A stretch of DNA of 64,000 bases from Oceanospirillales bacterium. GTDB lineage: Bacteria; Pseudomonadota; Gammaproteobacteria; Pseudomonadales; Balneatricaceae. A model generated the notes under the pieces. The model made no database searches, was not told the origin of the DNA, and saw only the letters and a program-made list of their open reading frames with translations. A program made the position numbers and the translations under genes. The first letter of the stretch is position 1. Each line of letters begins with the position of its first letter. The DNA lies in assembly GCA_018223185.1 (NCBI GenBank), contig JAAEYW010000002.1, positions 124,001 through 188,000 of the forward strand, in the 5' to 3' direction. Positions 49,621-59,163 of the stretch are shown one piece after another.

Positions 49621-50817
49621 TTAATGGGCTCTGATCATACCCCTGGCATTCAGCGAGCTCAATCCCAGCGTCAGACTCAGCGTGATCAGCAGGACAATCA
49701 CCGAGCCCAGCACAACGCCTTCCCAGCCCAGCCAGTGCCAGAAGGGATCGAGATAGAAACCACCACTACTGGCCCCCAGATAATAGAAAACCAGATAGAG
49801 AGAAGAGGCGCTGGCACGGGCATGAGTCGCCTGATGGCTGACCCAGCTACTGGCGCTGGAGTGAGCAAAGAAGAAACCAAAGCTGTTGATAAAGAAACCC
49901 ATCACAATCAGCGGTAAAGCGCTGCTCAGGGTTAGCAGGCTGCCCGCGATAAGGATCACGATTCCCATCTTAATACAGTTCAGCTGACCAATTTGCTGAG
50001 CCATACGGCCCGAGAGTGTCGAACCGACGGTCCCGGTCAGATAGGTCAGAAACAGTAAGCCAATCCATACAGGACTCAGATGATAGGGCGCATCCGACAA
50101 AACAAAGGTGATATAGCTGTACTGATTAATAAAGATAAAGAAGTTCAGCCCGCCCACCAGATACACCAGCAGCAATAAAGGATTTGTCAGATGATCCCGT
50201 AGGCGAGACACCATCGCAGACAGATTAAGAGGTTGCGGTGAAAACTGCCGGGATGCCGGCAACAACCACCAGAACAGCAGCATGCAGATACAGCTGAGCA
50301 GTCCCATTACCAGAAACAGATCAGTCCAGCCCAGCCAGTCGCCGATAAAGCCGCCAATCAGACGTCCTGATATCCCCCCCAGAGAGTTACCGCTAATGTA
50401 GAGGCCCACCGCCAGCAACAGTGCCTTACGGGAATATTCATCGCCCATATACGCGATTGCAATGGCTGGCAATCCCCCCAGAAACATCCCCTGCAGGCCC
50501 CGCAGCAGCACCAGTTCAGAAAAGCTTTCCACCCGTGACAGCAGCAGAGTACAGACACACACACCCGCCATACTCACCAGCATCAGCAGGCGACGGCCTA
50601 CGGCATCGGACAGGGGACCATAAAAAAGCAATGACAACCCGAGCATCAGGGTAGTCACAGTAAAAGACCAGCTCACCTCCAGCGTAGTGAGAGAAAACTC
50701 CTGTTGCAACTGAGGCAGTATCGGCTGAGTGACATAGACGTTGGAAAAAATCATAAATGAGCCAATGCACAGCGCTATGGTTGCCCGCCAGAATTGTTTG
50801 CTACCCGATTCGATCAT
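49621..50817 (-). CDS. MFS transporter, YnfM-like
   Basis: A 398-residue major facilitator with twelve predicted helices. The first reads FWRATIALCIGSFMIFSNVYVTQPILPQLQQEF. MFS motif A appears as GPLSDAVGRRLLML, and HSSASSWVSHQATHARASASSLYLVFYYLGASSGG lies in the C-terminal half. It is close to the E. coli YnfM (arabinose/drug efflux-like) group, but substrate is unknown. A GGAGAG site precedes ATG 50817. It is divergent from the LysR gene, which is a likely local regulator. The 49488-49620 gap after its stop holds no gene. Confidence 0.88.
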   Translation of the reverse strand: MIESGSKQFWRATIALCIGSFMIFSNVYVTQPILPQLQQEFSLTTLEVSWSFTVTTLMLGLSLLFYGPLSDAVGRRLLMLVSMAGVCVCTLLLSRVESFSELVLLRGLQGMFLGGLPAIAIAYMGDEYSRKALLLAVGLYISGNSLGGISGRLIGGFIGDWLGWTDLFLVMGLLSCICMLLFWWLLPASRQFSPQPLNLSAMVSRLRDHLTNPLLLLVYLVGGLNFFIFINQYSYITFVLSDAPYHLSPVWIGLLFLTYLTGTVGSTLSGRMAQQIGQLNCIKMGIVILIAGSLLTLSSALPLIVMGFFINSFGFFFAHSSASSWVSHQATHARASASSLYLVFYYLGASSGGFYLDPFWHWLGWEGVVLGSVIVLLITLSLTLGLSSLNARGMIRAH

Positions 50818-50864
50818 TACAGCACTCTCCGATTAGATGCTGTAAGCGTAGCAGTCGGCCATAA

Positions 50865-50910
50865 ATCACAGAAATATATAAAAATGATAACATTAATAAA
50901 TAATTGTGAT
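50865..50910. promoter_or_regulatory. divergent MFS/LysR promoter region with dyad
   Basis: The AT-rich 50818-50982 gap contains ATCACA (50865-50870) and TGTGAT (50905-50910), separated by 34 bases. The intervening part (ATAACATTAATAAATAATTG) is a likely LysR target. No strict T-N11-A dyad stands out. Confidence 0.35.
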
Positions 50911-50982
50911 GCTATAGTCATGAACAGATCGCTCACTGAGCCTAATCGGGATTTTCAACCCCATCAGCATTCAGGTAAACCG

Positions 50983-51882
50983 ATGGATATCCGTTCTCTG
51001 CGTTGTTTCCAGACCGTTGCCCGGGAAGCCAATTTCACCCGCGCAGCAGAAAAGCTCCACCTGGCACAGCCCGCTGTCAGTATGTCGGTTAAACGGCTGG
51101 AGAATGAGTTAGGGCTGACCCTGTTCCATCGCAATGAGCGTCGTATCACCCTGACGGATGAGGGGGAGCGACTGCTGCAGCATGCCGACCGGATACTTCA
51201 GGCGGTTGCCGATGCCGAACTGGAAATGCAGGAACTGACCGGCCTCACCCGGGGCCAGGTCAGAGTGGGCATTCCCAGTATGCTCGGCTCCTATTACCTG
51301 CCCGAACTGTTAATGGGGTTTCGCCACAGCTTTCCTGCGCTGCAACTATCGGTCGTCGAAGGGGGAACAACCCATATCCGCCGGCTTATCGAAAAGGGGG
51401 ATCTGGATATCGGTATTGTCGTCGATGGCGGCGAAACGGATGAACTTGAACGGGTTCACCTGATGCAGGTTGAGACCCTCGTCTGTGTCAGTCCGGACCA
51501 TCCGTTCGCCCGGCAAACCAGCGTCAGCTTTCAGGCGTTTCTGGATGAAGAACTGGTGCTGTTTAAAGAGGGCTTTTTTCACCGGCAGATCACTGAACAA
51601 CTGGCCAGACGTTATCATGTCACCCCGAAAATATCCTTTGAAACCAACCTGATCCCATTGATTCAATCGGTCGTCCGGCACGGTTTTGGTATCTCAGCCC
51701 TGCTCCGGCCTGCCATCGATGATGCCCGCGACCTGATCGGCATCCCCTTTGATGACCCCCTGCTGTTTAATCTGAGCATCGCCTGGCGCCAGCAGAGTTA
51801 CCTTTCCCAGGCAAATAAGGCCTTTGTCGACTACCTGCTTAAACACTCACCGGCAATGCCTGCCAATACGTCAAACAGGTGA
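50983..51882 (+). CDS. LysR-family transcriptional regulator
   Basis: 299 residues from ATG 50983 ([61 protein letters not shown]), a standard LysR helix-turn-helix. An effector-binding domain follows ([47 protein letters not shown]). The longer in-frame start at 50794 would overlap the divergent MFS gene and is rejected. AGGT lies eight bases ahead. By position it most likely controls the MFS gene and itself. Its effector is unknown. Confidence 0.93.
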   Translation: MDIRSLRCFQTVAREANFTRAAEKLHLAQPAVSMSVKRLENELGLTLFHRNERRITLTDEGERLLQHADRILQAVADAELEMQELTGLTRGQVRVGIPSMLGSYYLPELLMGFRHSFPALQLSVVEGGTTHIRRLIEKGDLDIGIVVDGGETDELERVHLMQVETLVCVSPDHPFARQTSVSFQAFLDEELVLFKEGFFHRQITEQLARRYHVTPKISFETNLIPLIQSVVRHGFGISALLRPAIDDARDLIGIPFDDPLLFNLSIAWRQQSYLSQANKAFVDYLLKHSPAMPANTSNR

Positions 51883-51937
51883 CAATTTCAGCAAAGATAT
51901 CTACTATAGCGCTCCCATTTATAGGAGTAAGAATAAA

Positions 51938-52219
51938 ATGCTGACCGTAAACGAATACTTTGATGGTGCGGTAAAATCTATCGGCTTTGAAAATGCGGAA
52001 GGCAAAGTAACTTCCGGGGTGATGGCCGCTGGAGAATATGAATTCGGCACTTCAGAAAACGAGCTGATGAAAGTTGTTAGTGGTGAACTGGTTGTCAAAC
52101 TGCCGGGCAGTGACGAGTGGCAGTCGTTCCCAGCAGGCACAGAGTTCAGGGTGGCGGCCAATCAGACATTCCAGCTGCAAGTTGCTCAACCGACTGCCTA
52201 CCTGTGTGTCTATAGCTGA
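51938..52219 (+). CDS. ppnP: pyrimidine/purine nucleoside phosphorylase PpnP
   Basis: Small cupin-fold enzyme that phosphorolyses a wide range of nucleosides to base and (deoxy)ribose 1-phosphate. 93 residues from ATG 51938 ([18 protein letters not shown]), preceded by AGGAG about ten bases away. [35 protein letters not shown] and [16 protein letters not shown] match the DUF1255/YaiE family. It follows the LysR gene and stands alone, with a hairpin after its stop. Confidence 0.94.
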   Translation: MLTVNEYFDGAVKSIGFENAEGKVTSGVMAAGEYEFGTSENELMKVVSGELVVKLPGSDEWQSFPAGTEFRVAANQTFQLQVAQPTAYLCVYS

Positions 52220-52243
52220 TTGAGCATTTCAGCTGGATAAAAC

Positions 52244-52289
52244 ATGAATCCAAATCACGCATTATTTTCATTAGTTGATTTGGATTCAT
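52244..52289. repeat. 14-bp perfect inverted repeat between ppnP and serA
   Basis: ATGAATCCAAATCA (52244-52257) and TGATTTGGATTCAT (52276-52289) are exact complements around an 18-base loop. A related AATCCACCAAATCC lies further on. The element starts 25 bases after the ppnP stop. The following CTTTAAG is not a strong T run, so it is either a weak terminator or an operator upstream of serA. The rest of the gap to 52439 is the serA promoter region. Confidence 0.6.
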
Positions 52290-52439
52290 CTTTAAGTGAA
52301 TAAAAATCCACCAAATCCCCCTATCAGGGTCACCCCTTTTCCCCTGACACTGTGTTAACATAGCGCCCTTTCTTTTACCGGCTAATCCGGAGATGCCTGC
52401 CACACACAGACATCACCACATTAAAAAGAGATCCATACC

Positions 52440-53672
52440 ATGAGCCAAAATACCTCTCTGGAAAAAAGCAAGATCAAGATTCTGCTGCTGGAGGGCGTGC
52501 ACCAGTCTGCACTGGATACCCTGAATGCGCACGGTTACACCAATATCGAATACCTGACCGGTTCACTGCCAGAAGATGAGCTGCTCGAACGCGTCAAAGA
52601 TGTTCACTTTATCGGCATTCGCTCCCGTACTCAGCTGACTGAAGAGGTTTTTGAGGCCGCTGATAAGCTGGTTGCGGTAGGTTGTTTCTGCATCGGCACC
52701 AACCAGGTGAATCTCACCGCGGCGACAATGCGCGGTGTTGCGGTATTCAACGCACCTTACTCTAACACCCGTTCAGTTGCTGAACTGGTGATCGCAGAAG
52801 CGATTCTCCTGCTGCGTGGCGTGGCTGAAAAAAATGCCAAGGCGCATCGGGGTGAGTGGCAGAAAACAGCCAAAAACTCTTACGAAATTCGTGGTAAAAA
52901 GCTGGGTATCGTAGGTTACGGCAGCATCGGCTCACAGCTGAGCGTTATTGCTGAGTCCCTGGGTATGCATGTTTACTTCTATGACATCATCACCAAGCTG
53001 CCACTGGGTAACGCAACTCAGCTGGGTTCTCTTAAAGAGCTGCTTAACACCTGTGATATTGTCTCTCTGCATGTGCCTGAAACACCCGCCACCAAAGATA
53101 TGATGGGTGCGGCTCAGTTCTCTGAGATGAAACAGGACTCTATCTTCATTAACGCCGCCCGCGGCACCGTCGTTGTAATCGACGATCTGTGCAAAGCTCT
53201 GGCTGAAAAGCGCCTGCTGGGGGCTGCGATTGACGTATTCCCGGTTGAACCCCGTTCCAATGATGATGAGTTCATCTCACCTCTGCGCGAGTTCGACAAT
53301 GTTATCCTGACACCTCACGTTGGCGGATCAACGCTGGAAGCGCAGGAAAATATCGGTTACGAAGTATCAGAGAAGATGATCAAATACAGTGATAACGGAT
53401 CTTCTATTACCTCTGTTAACTTTCCTGAAGTGGCTCTGCCAGAGCATCCGGATGTTCATCGTCTGCTTCACGTTCACGAAAACGTCCCTGGCGTCATGAG
53501 TTCCATCAACAGTGTCTTCTCTGAGAACAATATCAACATCTCCGGCCAGTACCTGCAGACCAATGAGAAAGTAGGTTATGTGGTTATTGATGTCGATGCA
53601 GATACATCAGAGGTTGCACTGGAAAAACTGAAACAGGTTAAGGGCACAGTCCGCTGCCGCCGCCTGTTCTGA
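52440..53672 (+). CDS. serA: D-3-phosphoglycerate dehydrogenase
   Basis: First step of serine synthesis, oxidising 3-phosphoglycerate with NAD. 410 residues, the same length as E. coli SerA. Substrate domain IGIRSRTQLTEEV, NAD motif GKKLGIVGYGSIGSQLS, FNAPYSNTRSVAELVIAEAILLLRG, NAARGTVVVIDDL, and the catalytic His in LTPHVGGSTLEAQENIG. A C-terminal ACT domain (HVHENVPGVMSSINSVFSENNINISGQYLQT) is the serine-feedback site. It is preceded by the inverted repeat above. Confidence 0.97.
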   Translation: MSQNTSLEKSKIKILLLEGVHQSALDTLNAHGYTNIEYLTGSLPEDELLERVKDVHFIGIRSRTQLTEEVFEAADKLVAVGCFCIGTNQVNLTAATMRGVAVFNAPYSNTRSVAELVIAEAILLLRGVAEKNAKAHRGEWQKTAKNSYEIRGKKLGIVGYGSIGSQLSVIAESLGMHVYFYDIITKLPLGNATQLGSLKELLNTCDIVSLHVPETPATKDMMGAAQFSEMKQDSIFINAARGTVVVIDDLCKALAEKRLLGAAIDVFPVEPRSNDDEFISPLREFDNVILTPHVGGSTLEAQENIGYEVSEKMIKYSDNGSSITSVNFPEVALPEHPDVHRLLHVHENVPGVMSSINSVFSENNINISGQYLQTNEKVGYVVIDVDADTSEVALEKLKQVKGTVRCRRLF

Positions 53673-53688
53673 TAGACAAAGCGTTATG

Positions 53689-53722
53689 AAAAAGGCGGTT
53701 TCCTTCGGAACCGCCTTTTTTA
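53689..53722. terminator. intrinsic terminator after serA
   Basis: AAAGGCGGTTTCC (53691-53703) pairs with GGAACCGCCTTT (53707-53718) with one bulged base, flanked by A and T runs. It can also serve the convergent hydrolase gene. Confidence 0.88.
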
Positions 53723-54688
53723 TTGCTCAGGGGTTTCATTCGCTGGATTAATCTTCTGCTCAATCAGATTAAACACCTGCAGCCTTATGTTCGCCTCCTC
53801 ATTGACCAGATGATGCCGGGCTTTCTGTAACAGCTTAATTTCAAGCCCTGGATAGAGCCGTCCAATGACGCCCAGATTGTGCCGCCACTCCACCGTTTCA
53901 TCATCAACGCCCTGAATACACAGCGGCTGAGTCGGCAAACTGCCTGATTGTTCCACCTCGTCAATCCAACGCAGCAAAGCGCCGATCCAGCGCACCGGAA
54001 TCCGGTGATGCTGTAACGGGTCCTGATAGCGGACAAAATCCAGAAATGTCTGATCGCCTGAACTCGGACCATAATCTCTTGGCACCGAACGCAGCAGAAA
54101 CCTCAGCCAGCGATATTTCCCGGCGATCTGTTTCCAGCCACAAGGGCGTACCAGAGGAGCCAGAAACACCTGATGCCGGACCGGCCAGTCCCGATAGCCA
54201 AATTGTAGCTGCTGCTCCATCAGTATGGCGGCTCCGGTACTCTGACCCAGCATTGTCCAGGGGGCGCAAAGACGATCCTGACGACTGTTAAGCAGCTCGG
54301 TCAGCTGTCTGGCATAGGTTGTAAAACAGTCAATGGAAAGGGGCTGTCCCTGTGACAACCCATGCCCCGGCAGGTCGTAGATCAATACATCCCAACCGAT
54401 CTCCAGCAGATATGAGATCAGATGACCATACAGCCCGCTGTGATCAAAATAGCCATGCAGAACCACCACGGTTCCCCGGCTTTCGTCCCGGCAACAATAA
54501 TGCTGAACAAACAGGGAACACCCCAGAACGGTCTGCCGGGAGGCAAAAAGTTTATGCCCGGCATGAAGAATCGGGTTTAACTGATAGCAGTTAAGATACT
54601 CTTCCAGCATCTCGCTGCTGCTCACCCCATCCTCCTGGTTATATACCGGGAGCTTGTTGCGTAAGCATTTGGCATCTAACATCTGCAT
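53720..54688 (-). CDS. alpha/beta hydrolase, putative lysophospholipase-like
   Basis: A 322-residue cytosolic alpha/beta-hydrolase fold protein. TVVVLHGYFDHSGLYGHLISYLLEIGWDVLIYDLPGHGLSQG marks the oxyanion strand. The nucleophile elbow is LGQSTGAAI (GxSxG), the acid lies in LCIQGVDDETVEW, and the histidine in KARHHLVNE. It is close to the PldB/monoglyceride-lipase-like family, but substrate is unknown. ATG 54688 is chosen for the AAGGAAG site eight bases ahead. The further upstream in-frame starts lack a site and cross the divergent channel promoter. No signal peptide. Confidence 0.86.
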   Translation of the reverse strand: MQMLDAKCLRNKLPVYNQEDGVSSSEMLEEYLNCYQLNPILHAGHKLFASRQTVLGCSLFVQHYCCRDESRGTVVVLHGYFDHSGLYGHLISYLLEIGWDVLIYDLPGHGLSQGQPLSIDCFTTYARQLTELLNSRQDRLCAPWTMLGQSTGAAILMEQQLQFGYRDWPVRHQVFLAPLVRPCGWKQIAGKYRWLRFLLRSVPRDYGPSSGDQTFLDFVRYQDPLQHHRIPVRWIGALLRWIDEVEQSGSLPTQPLCIQGVDDETVEWRHNLGVIGRLYPGLEIKLLQKARHHLVNEEANIRLQVFNLIEQKINPANETPEQ

Positions 54689-54778
54689 AATTACGGCTTC
54701 CTTAAGAGCCCTGTCAACTCTGAACATCAATAAGCGCAACCCTGTCTTATAATTTAGGCCAGATTTGCAACTTATTCC

Positions 54779-54806
54779 TTGTACAGGGGCAATTGCCATA
54801 TATAGT
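54779..54806 (+). promoter_or_regulatory. sigma-70 promoter of the MscK-like gene
   Basis: TTGTAC (54779-54784), a 16-base spacer and TATAGT (54801-54806), 27 bases ahead of the start codon. Confidence 0.55.
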
Positions 54807-54833
54807 AAACCTCATCACCTCAAGGTACGATCT

Positions 54834-57800
54834 ATGCGATTGTTATTTATTTTTTTTATTCTGTTCAGCCTGAAAGGGTTTGCTGAAACACCCGACCTCA
54901 CTGCCGATCTGACACGCCTTGAGGGCCAGCTGCAACAACTTGAAAACGATCCGGAAAACCCTCTCAGAGAAAGTTATCAGCAAGCAGCAAAATACCTTCA
55001 GGAACTCATCAGCCAGCGTCAGCAGGCACGGAATCTGCGGATTGAAATTGAATCCCAGCCGCTACAACTGGAGCAGGCCCGCAGCCGCAGGCCGCTCCCC
55101 GATTCAGATCTGCCAGAAATCTTCCCATCAGAACAGGAGCTGCAGCCACTGCTGGTAAAGGCCAAGGCGCGCCTGATCGATCTGGAAAAGAGTCGGGATG
55201 AACTGCAACGCACCATCCGTGACAGTGATAAATTATTACTCAGCATGCGGGAAAAGCAGGCCTCCCTGCAACAACAGCTCAACAATCTGACCAAACCCGC
55301 CATCGCTACCCGGCCGACAACCGAACAACAAAAGGCCCGGGAGCAAACCCGCCAGTATCAGCAGATGGCGCTGGACTCAGCCCTGGAGGTCACCGAGCTT
55401 GAGATTCTCGCCCTGCCCGGCCGGACAGAACTGGCCTCTCTGAATCTGAAAAACCTGCAAACTCAGATTCAAAACCATAAAGACTGGATCAACAAAGCGG
55501 AAGAACACCTGCAAATACAGAATCGTGCAGCCGCAGAGAAAACACTCAGTCAGTTCGAAGCCATCGCAACAGACACCAATCCGGTGCTGCAGCAGGCCCT
55601 CAACCGCAACAATGAAACCGCGGACATCATCCGTCAGGGCCTGGCTGAAACAGAGCAAACCGCACAGCGACGTAAGCAACTGGAGCAACAGCTGCAGGTT
55701 ATTCAGCAGACCTACCAGGCAATCCAGTTACAACTGGAACTGGGTATCGGCTATACCGGTTCAGAGATTCGCAAACATATACAACAACTGCCCAAACCCC
55801 TGAGATCAGACAATACCAAAAACCGGCTTAAAGAGCTGCGACTGAGCCAGCTGACCCTGAGCCAGCCAGCATCATCAGTGGCGGCCTCAGGACTGACAGA
55901 ACCGCAGAAAACCAAACTCGGTCAGTTGAATCAGAGCCTGACCGGGCTGATCTCAGAACAGCGTTCACTGCAACAGAAACTGATCAGCGAACTGTCACAG
56001 TTATTGCTGGTTCAGGAACAGTTTAACGCTCAGATTGCCGATAGCCGGGCGCTGTTTAATAAGCACCTGCTCTGGCTCCCCACCACCGAGCCGGTATCGG
56101 CCAGATGGCCCGCTCAGATTATCAGCGGATTTATTGACCTAAGCGACGAGTTACCGTCGCTTCTCAAACCTTACTCAGCGATGCTGGCGGACAAAATAAC
56201 ACTGCCACTCTGGCTGTTTCTGATCACCCTGCCGCTGGCGTTATTCTGTCGGCGATACCTGAGAAAACGCCAGCCGCTCTGGTGTAAACAGATCGGCAAT
56301 GTCAGTCAGGACCACATCAGCCACACCCTCCGGCCACTGCTGTATTGCCCGATAGTGGCGCTGCCAGTCCCGCTGTTTCTCTATCTGCTTGGCAGACAAC
56401 TGGGCGGCGATGAGACATCGCTCAGAAACTTGTTCTATATCATCGCCTCGATCAGCTGGCTCTACCTGACAGTGATGCAGTGGCTGCAACAACCCAACGG
56501 CTTACTGCAGGGACAGTTCAGCCTGCCGGAACACACCACGGCGACGCTGCGAAAACGACTGCGCTGGCTATTCTGGATCAACTCCCCGCTGATCGTCTTC
56601 CTGTTTCTGTCAGACCTGAGCGCCAATGAAACCATTATTGCCGGCCCGACCCGCCTAACCCTGCTATCGATTACCATCGGTTTCACGCTGTTCTGGATCA
56701 GCCTGTGGCGCGCCGCGCCAAAACAGCAGAAAGCAACGGATAACAACCGTTCATGGAACAATATCAATGCATGGATCGGCGTCATCATCGCCTTTAACGT
56801 GGCGATGGCCGGACTGATTCTGTGGGGCTACATGCTCTCAGCCGGCATCCTGATCGGACTGATGTTCCTGCTGGTCTGTATCGGCATTCTGGCCTACCTG
56901 ATCTTCCATCTGGGACGACGATGGCTGTTGATAGAACAGCGTAAGCTGCTGTTTGCTCAGACGCTGGCCCGCCGGGCTGAAATTCTGTCAGCCAGGGAGG
57001 AGCAAAAAGAAACACCGCCGCCACTGAAAGAGAATTTTATCGATCTGCAAACCATTTCAGAACAGGGCAATATGCTGCTGAAAACGGTCACCGCGCTGAT
57101 CTTTCTCACCCTGGCATGGTTTACCCTCGGCTGGACACTTCCGGCTCTGGAAGCGCTCGACTCGGTAACCCTCTGGAGCACCGGCAGCAACGATAATGGG
57201 GTTCTCAGCTTTCTCACTCTGAAACAGATTATTTTTGCCCTGGCCGCCCTGAGTGTGACATTTATCGCCGCACGCAACCTCCCCGGTCTGTTCGAGTTGC
57301 TGGTACTGAACTACCTGCCGCTGGCCCCCGGCACCGGCTTTGCTATCTCCACCCTGCTGAAATACAGCCTGTACATCATCGGCCTGATCAGTTTTCTTAA
57401 CTTTCTCGGGCTGGAATGGGGCAAGCTGCAGTGGCTGGTTGCGGCGCTGGGTGTCGGTCTGGGCTTCGGGCTGCAGGAGATTGTTGCCAACTTTGTCTCC
57501 GGGCTGATTATCCTGTTTGAAAAACCTGTGCGTATCGGTGATACCGTCACGATTGGCGGCGTTACCGGCAATGTCAGCCGGATCCATATCCGGGCGACCA
57601 CCATCACCGACTGGGACCGCAAAGAGGTCATCATTCCCAATAAAACCTTCATCACCGATCAGCTGATCAACTGGTCACTGACCGACGCAATCACCCGGAT
57701 TGTGATCCCCGTCGGGGTCGCTTATGGATCCGATACTGAGCTGGTCACAAAGCTATTGCTGCAGGTGGCAGAGGAAAATAAAAATGTCCTGACCGAGCCA

Positions 57801-58025
57801 TCACCTCAGGCCTTTTTCCTGGCATTCGGAAACAGTACACTGGACTTCGAACTGCGCGCCCATATCAGCTCTATGGAGAAACGAAATCAGGCACTTCATG
57901 AGCTTCACGGTGCGATTGACCGGCGGTTCCGGGAGCACAATATCGAGATCGCATTCCCACAACTGGATCTGCATCTGCGCAGCAATGACACCGATAAACG
58001 CTCCGATAAAGATGATGACGATTAA
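54834..58025 (+). CDS. large mechanosensitive channel, MscK/MscM-like
   Basis: A 1063-residue inner-membrane channel that opens under membrane tension to release solutes. Signal peptide MRLLFIFFILFSLKGFAET, then a long periplasmic coiled-coil region rich in Gln/Leu (about 25-440), a row of membrane helices (about 455-860), and a C-terminal MscS domain. The MscS domain shows the pore helix GKLQWLVAALGVGLGFGLQEIVANFVSGLIILFEKPVRIGDTVTI, the beta domain and ITDWDRKEVIIPNKTFITDQLINWSL. ATG 54834 has AAGG nine bases ahead; the upstream start at 54765 is not supported. Family size fits MscK (1120) or MscM/YjeP (1107). I cannot decide between them. Confidence 0.9.
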   Translation: MRLLFIFFILFSLKGFAETPDLTADLTRLEGQLQQLENDPENPLRESYQQAAKYLQELISQRQQARNLRIEIESQPLQLEQARSRRPLPDSDLPEIFPSEQELQPLLVKAKARLIDLEKSRDELQRTIRDSDKLLLSMREKQASLQQQLNNLTKPAIATRPTTEQQKAREQTRQYQQMALDSALEVTELEILALPGRTELASLNLKNLQTQIQNHKDWINKAEEHLQIQNRAAAEKTLSQFEAIATDTNPVLQQALNRNNETADIIRQGLAETEQTAQRRKQLEQQLQVIQQTYQAIQLQLELGIGYTGSEIRKHIQQLPKPLRSDNTKNRLKELRLSQLTLSQPASSVAASGLTEPQKTKLGQLNQSLTGLISEQRSLQQKLISELSQLLLVQEQFNAQIADSRALFNKHLLWLPTTEPVSARWPAQIISGFIDLSDELPSLLKPYSAMLADKITLPLWLFLITLPLALFCRRYLRKRQPLWCKQIGNVSQDHISHTLRPLLYCPIVALPVPLFLYLLGRQLGGDETSLRNLFYIIASISWLYLTVMQWLQQPNGLLQGQFSLPEHTTATLRKRLRWLFWINSPLIVFLFLSDLSANETIIAGPTRLTLLSITIGFTLFWISLWRAAPKQQKATDNNRSWNNINAWIGVIIAFNVAMAGLILWGYMLSAGILIGLMFLLVCIGILAYLIFHLGRRWLLIEQRKLLFAQTLARRAEILSAREEQKETPPPLKENFIDLQTISEQGNMLLKTVTALIFLTLAWFTLGWTLPALEALDSVTLWSTGSNDNGVLSFLTLKQIIFALAALSVTFIAARNLPGLFELLVLNYLPLAPGTGFAISTLLKYSLYIIGLISFLNFLGLEWGKLQWLVAALGVGLGFGLQEIVANFVSGLIILFEKPVRIGDTVTIGGVTGNVSRIHIRATTITDWDRKEVIIPNKTFITDQLINWSLTDAITRIVIPVGVAYGSDTELVTKLLLQVAEENKNVLTEPSPQAFFLAFGNSTLDFELRAHISSMEKRNQALHELHGAIDRRFREHNIEIAFPQLDLHLRSNDTDKRSDKDDDD

Positions 58026-58058
58026 CGACTGTTTTACAGGGAAAAGAGGAAATGAGGA

Positions 58059-58472
58059 ATGAGTGAACACCTGAACCGGACACTGTTGCATGAGTGCGAG
58101 ATCGCGGTGCGCTGGGGTGATATGGATGCCTACGGACACGTCAATAACGCGCTCTATATGCGCTATCTGGAAGAAGCGCGGGTTCAGTTTCTGGCAAGTA
58201 TCGGCGCCGATATGAGTGGCAACGGCACCGATCCGGTGATTATCAATGTCGGCTGCACCTTCCTGAGACCGGTCAGCTACCCCGCTACCGTGATTATAAA
58301 AAGTTATGTCGGCGAGATCGGCCGCAGCAGCTTCATGGTCTGGTATGAAGTGAGCACCACCGACAATCCCGATCAGCTCTGCAGCGAGGGCTATTCAAAA
58401 GTGGTCTGGATGGATCACCAGACGGGTCGTTCCGTGCCCCTGCCAGAGATGATTCGTAATGCTATCTCGTAA
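58059..58472 (+). CDS. acyl-CoA thioesterase, hot-dog fold (YbgC/4HBT type)
   Basis: A 137-residue hot-dog thioesterase. EIAVRWGDMDAYGHVNNALYMRYLEEARVQF holds the catalytic aspartate of the 4-hydroxybenzoyl-CoA thioesterase family, followed by NVGCTFLRPVSYPATVIIKSYVGEIGRSSF. AGAGGA lies nine bases before ATG 58059. It follows the MscK-like gene by 33 bases and precedes a small membrane protein by 26, so the three may be one transcript. The physiological acyl-CoA is unknown. Confidence 0.92.
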   Translation: MSEHLNRTLLHECEIAVRWGDMDAYGHVNNALYMRYLEEARVQFLASIGADMSGNGTDPVIINVGCTFLRPVSYPATVIIKSYVGEIGRSSFMVWYEVSTTDNPDQLCSEGYSKVVWMDHQTGRSVPLPEMIRNAIS

Positions 58473-58498
58473 AAATCGTAACAAGGAGTTTAACGCGA

Positions 58499-58849
58499 AT
58501 GAGTGAAGTTGCTGAAGTACAAAAAAGTAACGGAAGTAATGCCAAAGTTGTCTATATCCTCTATCTGGTCAGCCTGATTGTGGGTGTCACCGGGATCGTC
58601 GGACTGGTAATGGCCTATGTGTATAAAGCCGACGCCCCCGACTGGCTGAAAACCCACTATCAGTGGCAGATCCGGACCTTCTGGATGGGCCTGCTCTACA
58701 CCGTAATCGGCCTGTTCACCACGATGATTCTGATCGGCTATCTGATCCTGTTGTTCAATCTGATCTGGTTTATTATCCGTTGCATCAAGGGCCTGAGCGC
58801 TCTGGAGAAGCGGCAACCACTGCCCGACCCTACCAGCTGGCTGTTCTGA
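58499..58849 (+). CDS. small integral membrane protein, DUF4870-like
   Basis: A 116-residue protein with three hydrophobic helices (about 18-42, 61-80 and 82-97). THYQWQIRTFWMGLLYTVIG and LIWFIIRCIKGLSALEKRQPLPDP are typical of the DUF4870 family. AAGGAG is well placed. The function is unknown. It is the last gene before a terminator. Confidence 0.82.
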   Translation: MSEVAEVQKSNGSNAKVVYILYLVSLIVGVTGIVGLVMAYVYKADAPDWLKTHYQWQIRTFWMGLLYTVIGLFTTMILIGYLILLFNLIWFIIRCIKGLSALEKRQPLPDPTSWLF

Positions 58850-58874
58850 CCATTTCCACACTGAGTTACCGCTT

Positions 58875-58902
58875 AAAAAGCTGCCCCTCCGGCAGCTTTT
58901 TT
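58875..58902 (+). terminator. intrinsic terminator after the DUF4870-like gene
   Basis: AAAAAGCTGCC (58875-58885) pairs with GGCAGCTTTTT (58891-58901) around CCTCC. Confidence 0.88.
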
Positions 58903-59017
58903 GTATCTGACAATCCCCGGCAGCAATGCCTCACGGACACATTCCATAATGTGAAATGAATACCTGCCTCAAACAGGCTATACGCTTAATACTTTAGCAT
59001 TGCACAGGGGCGACAGC

Positions 59018-59052
59018 GCTTGTAAATTGCGATATTGTTGCAACGCACAAGC
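59018..59052. promoter_or_regulatory. stem-loop in the glcB upstream region
   Basis: GCTTGT (59018-59023) pairs with ACAAGC (59047-59052), and inside it TTGC (59027-59030) with GCAA (59040-59043). It lies 110 bases before malate synthase. No glycine-riboswitch core is visible, so it is more likely an operator or leader hairpin. The remaining 58903-59163 gap shows nothing else. Confidence 0.4.
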
Positions 59053-59163
59053 CACAATAACTGCAGCGCTGATAGGAGCCACGGTTATTGCGGCATACAA
59101 AAAAAAGACCTGGTCTGGTTGCCTCGCGCCGGATTCGGGACGATTACAATGAGGCAGTAAATT

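Noticed and set aside
58903-59163. Glycine riboswitch search upstream of glcB
   Set aside because: No conserved glycine aptamer core is visible; only a nested stem-loop is present.
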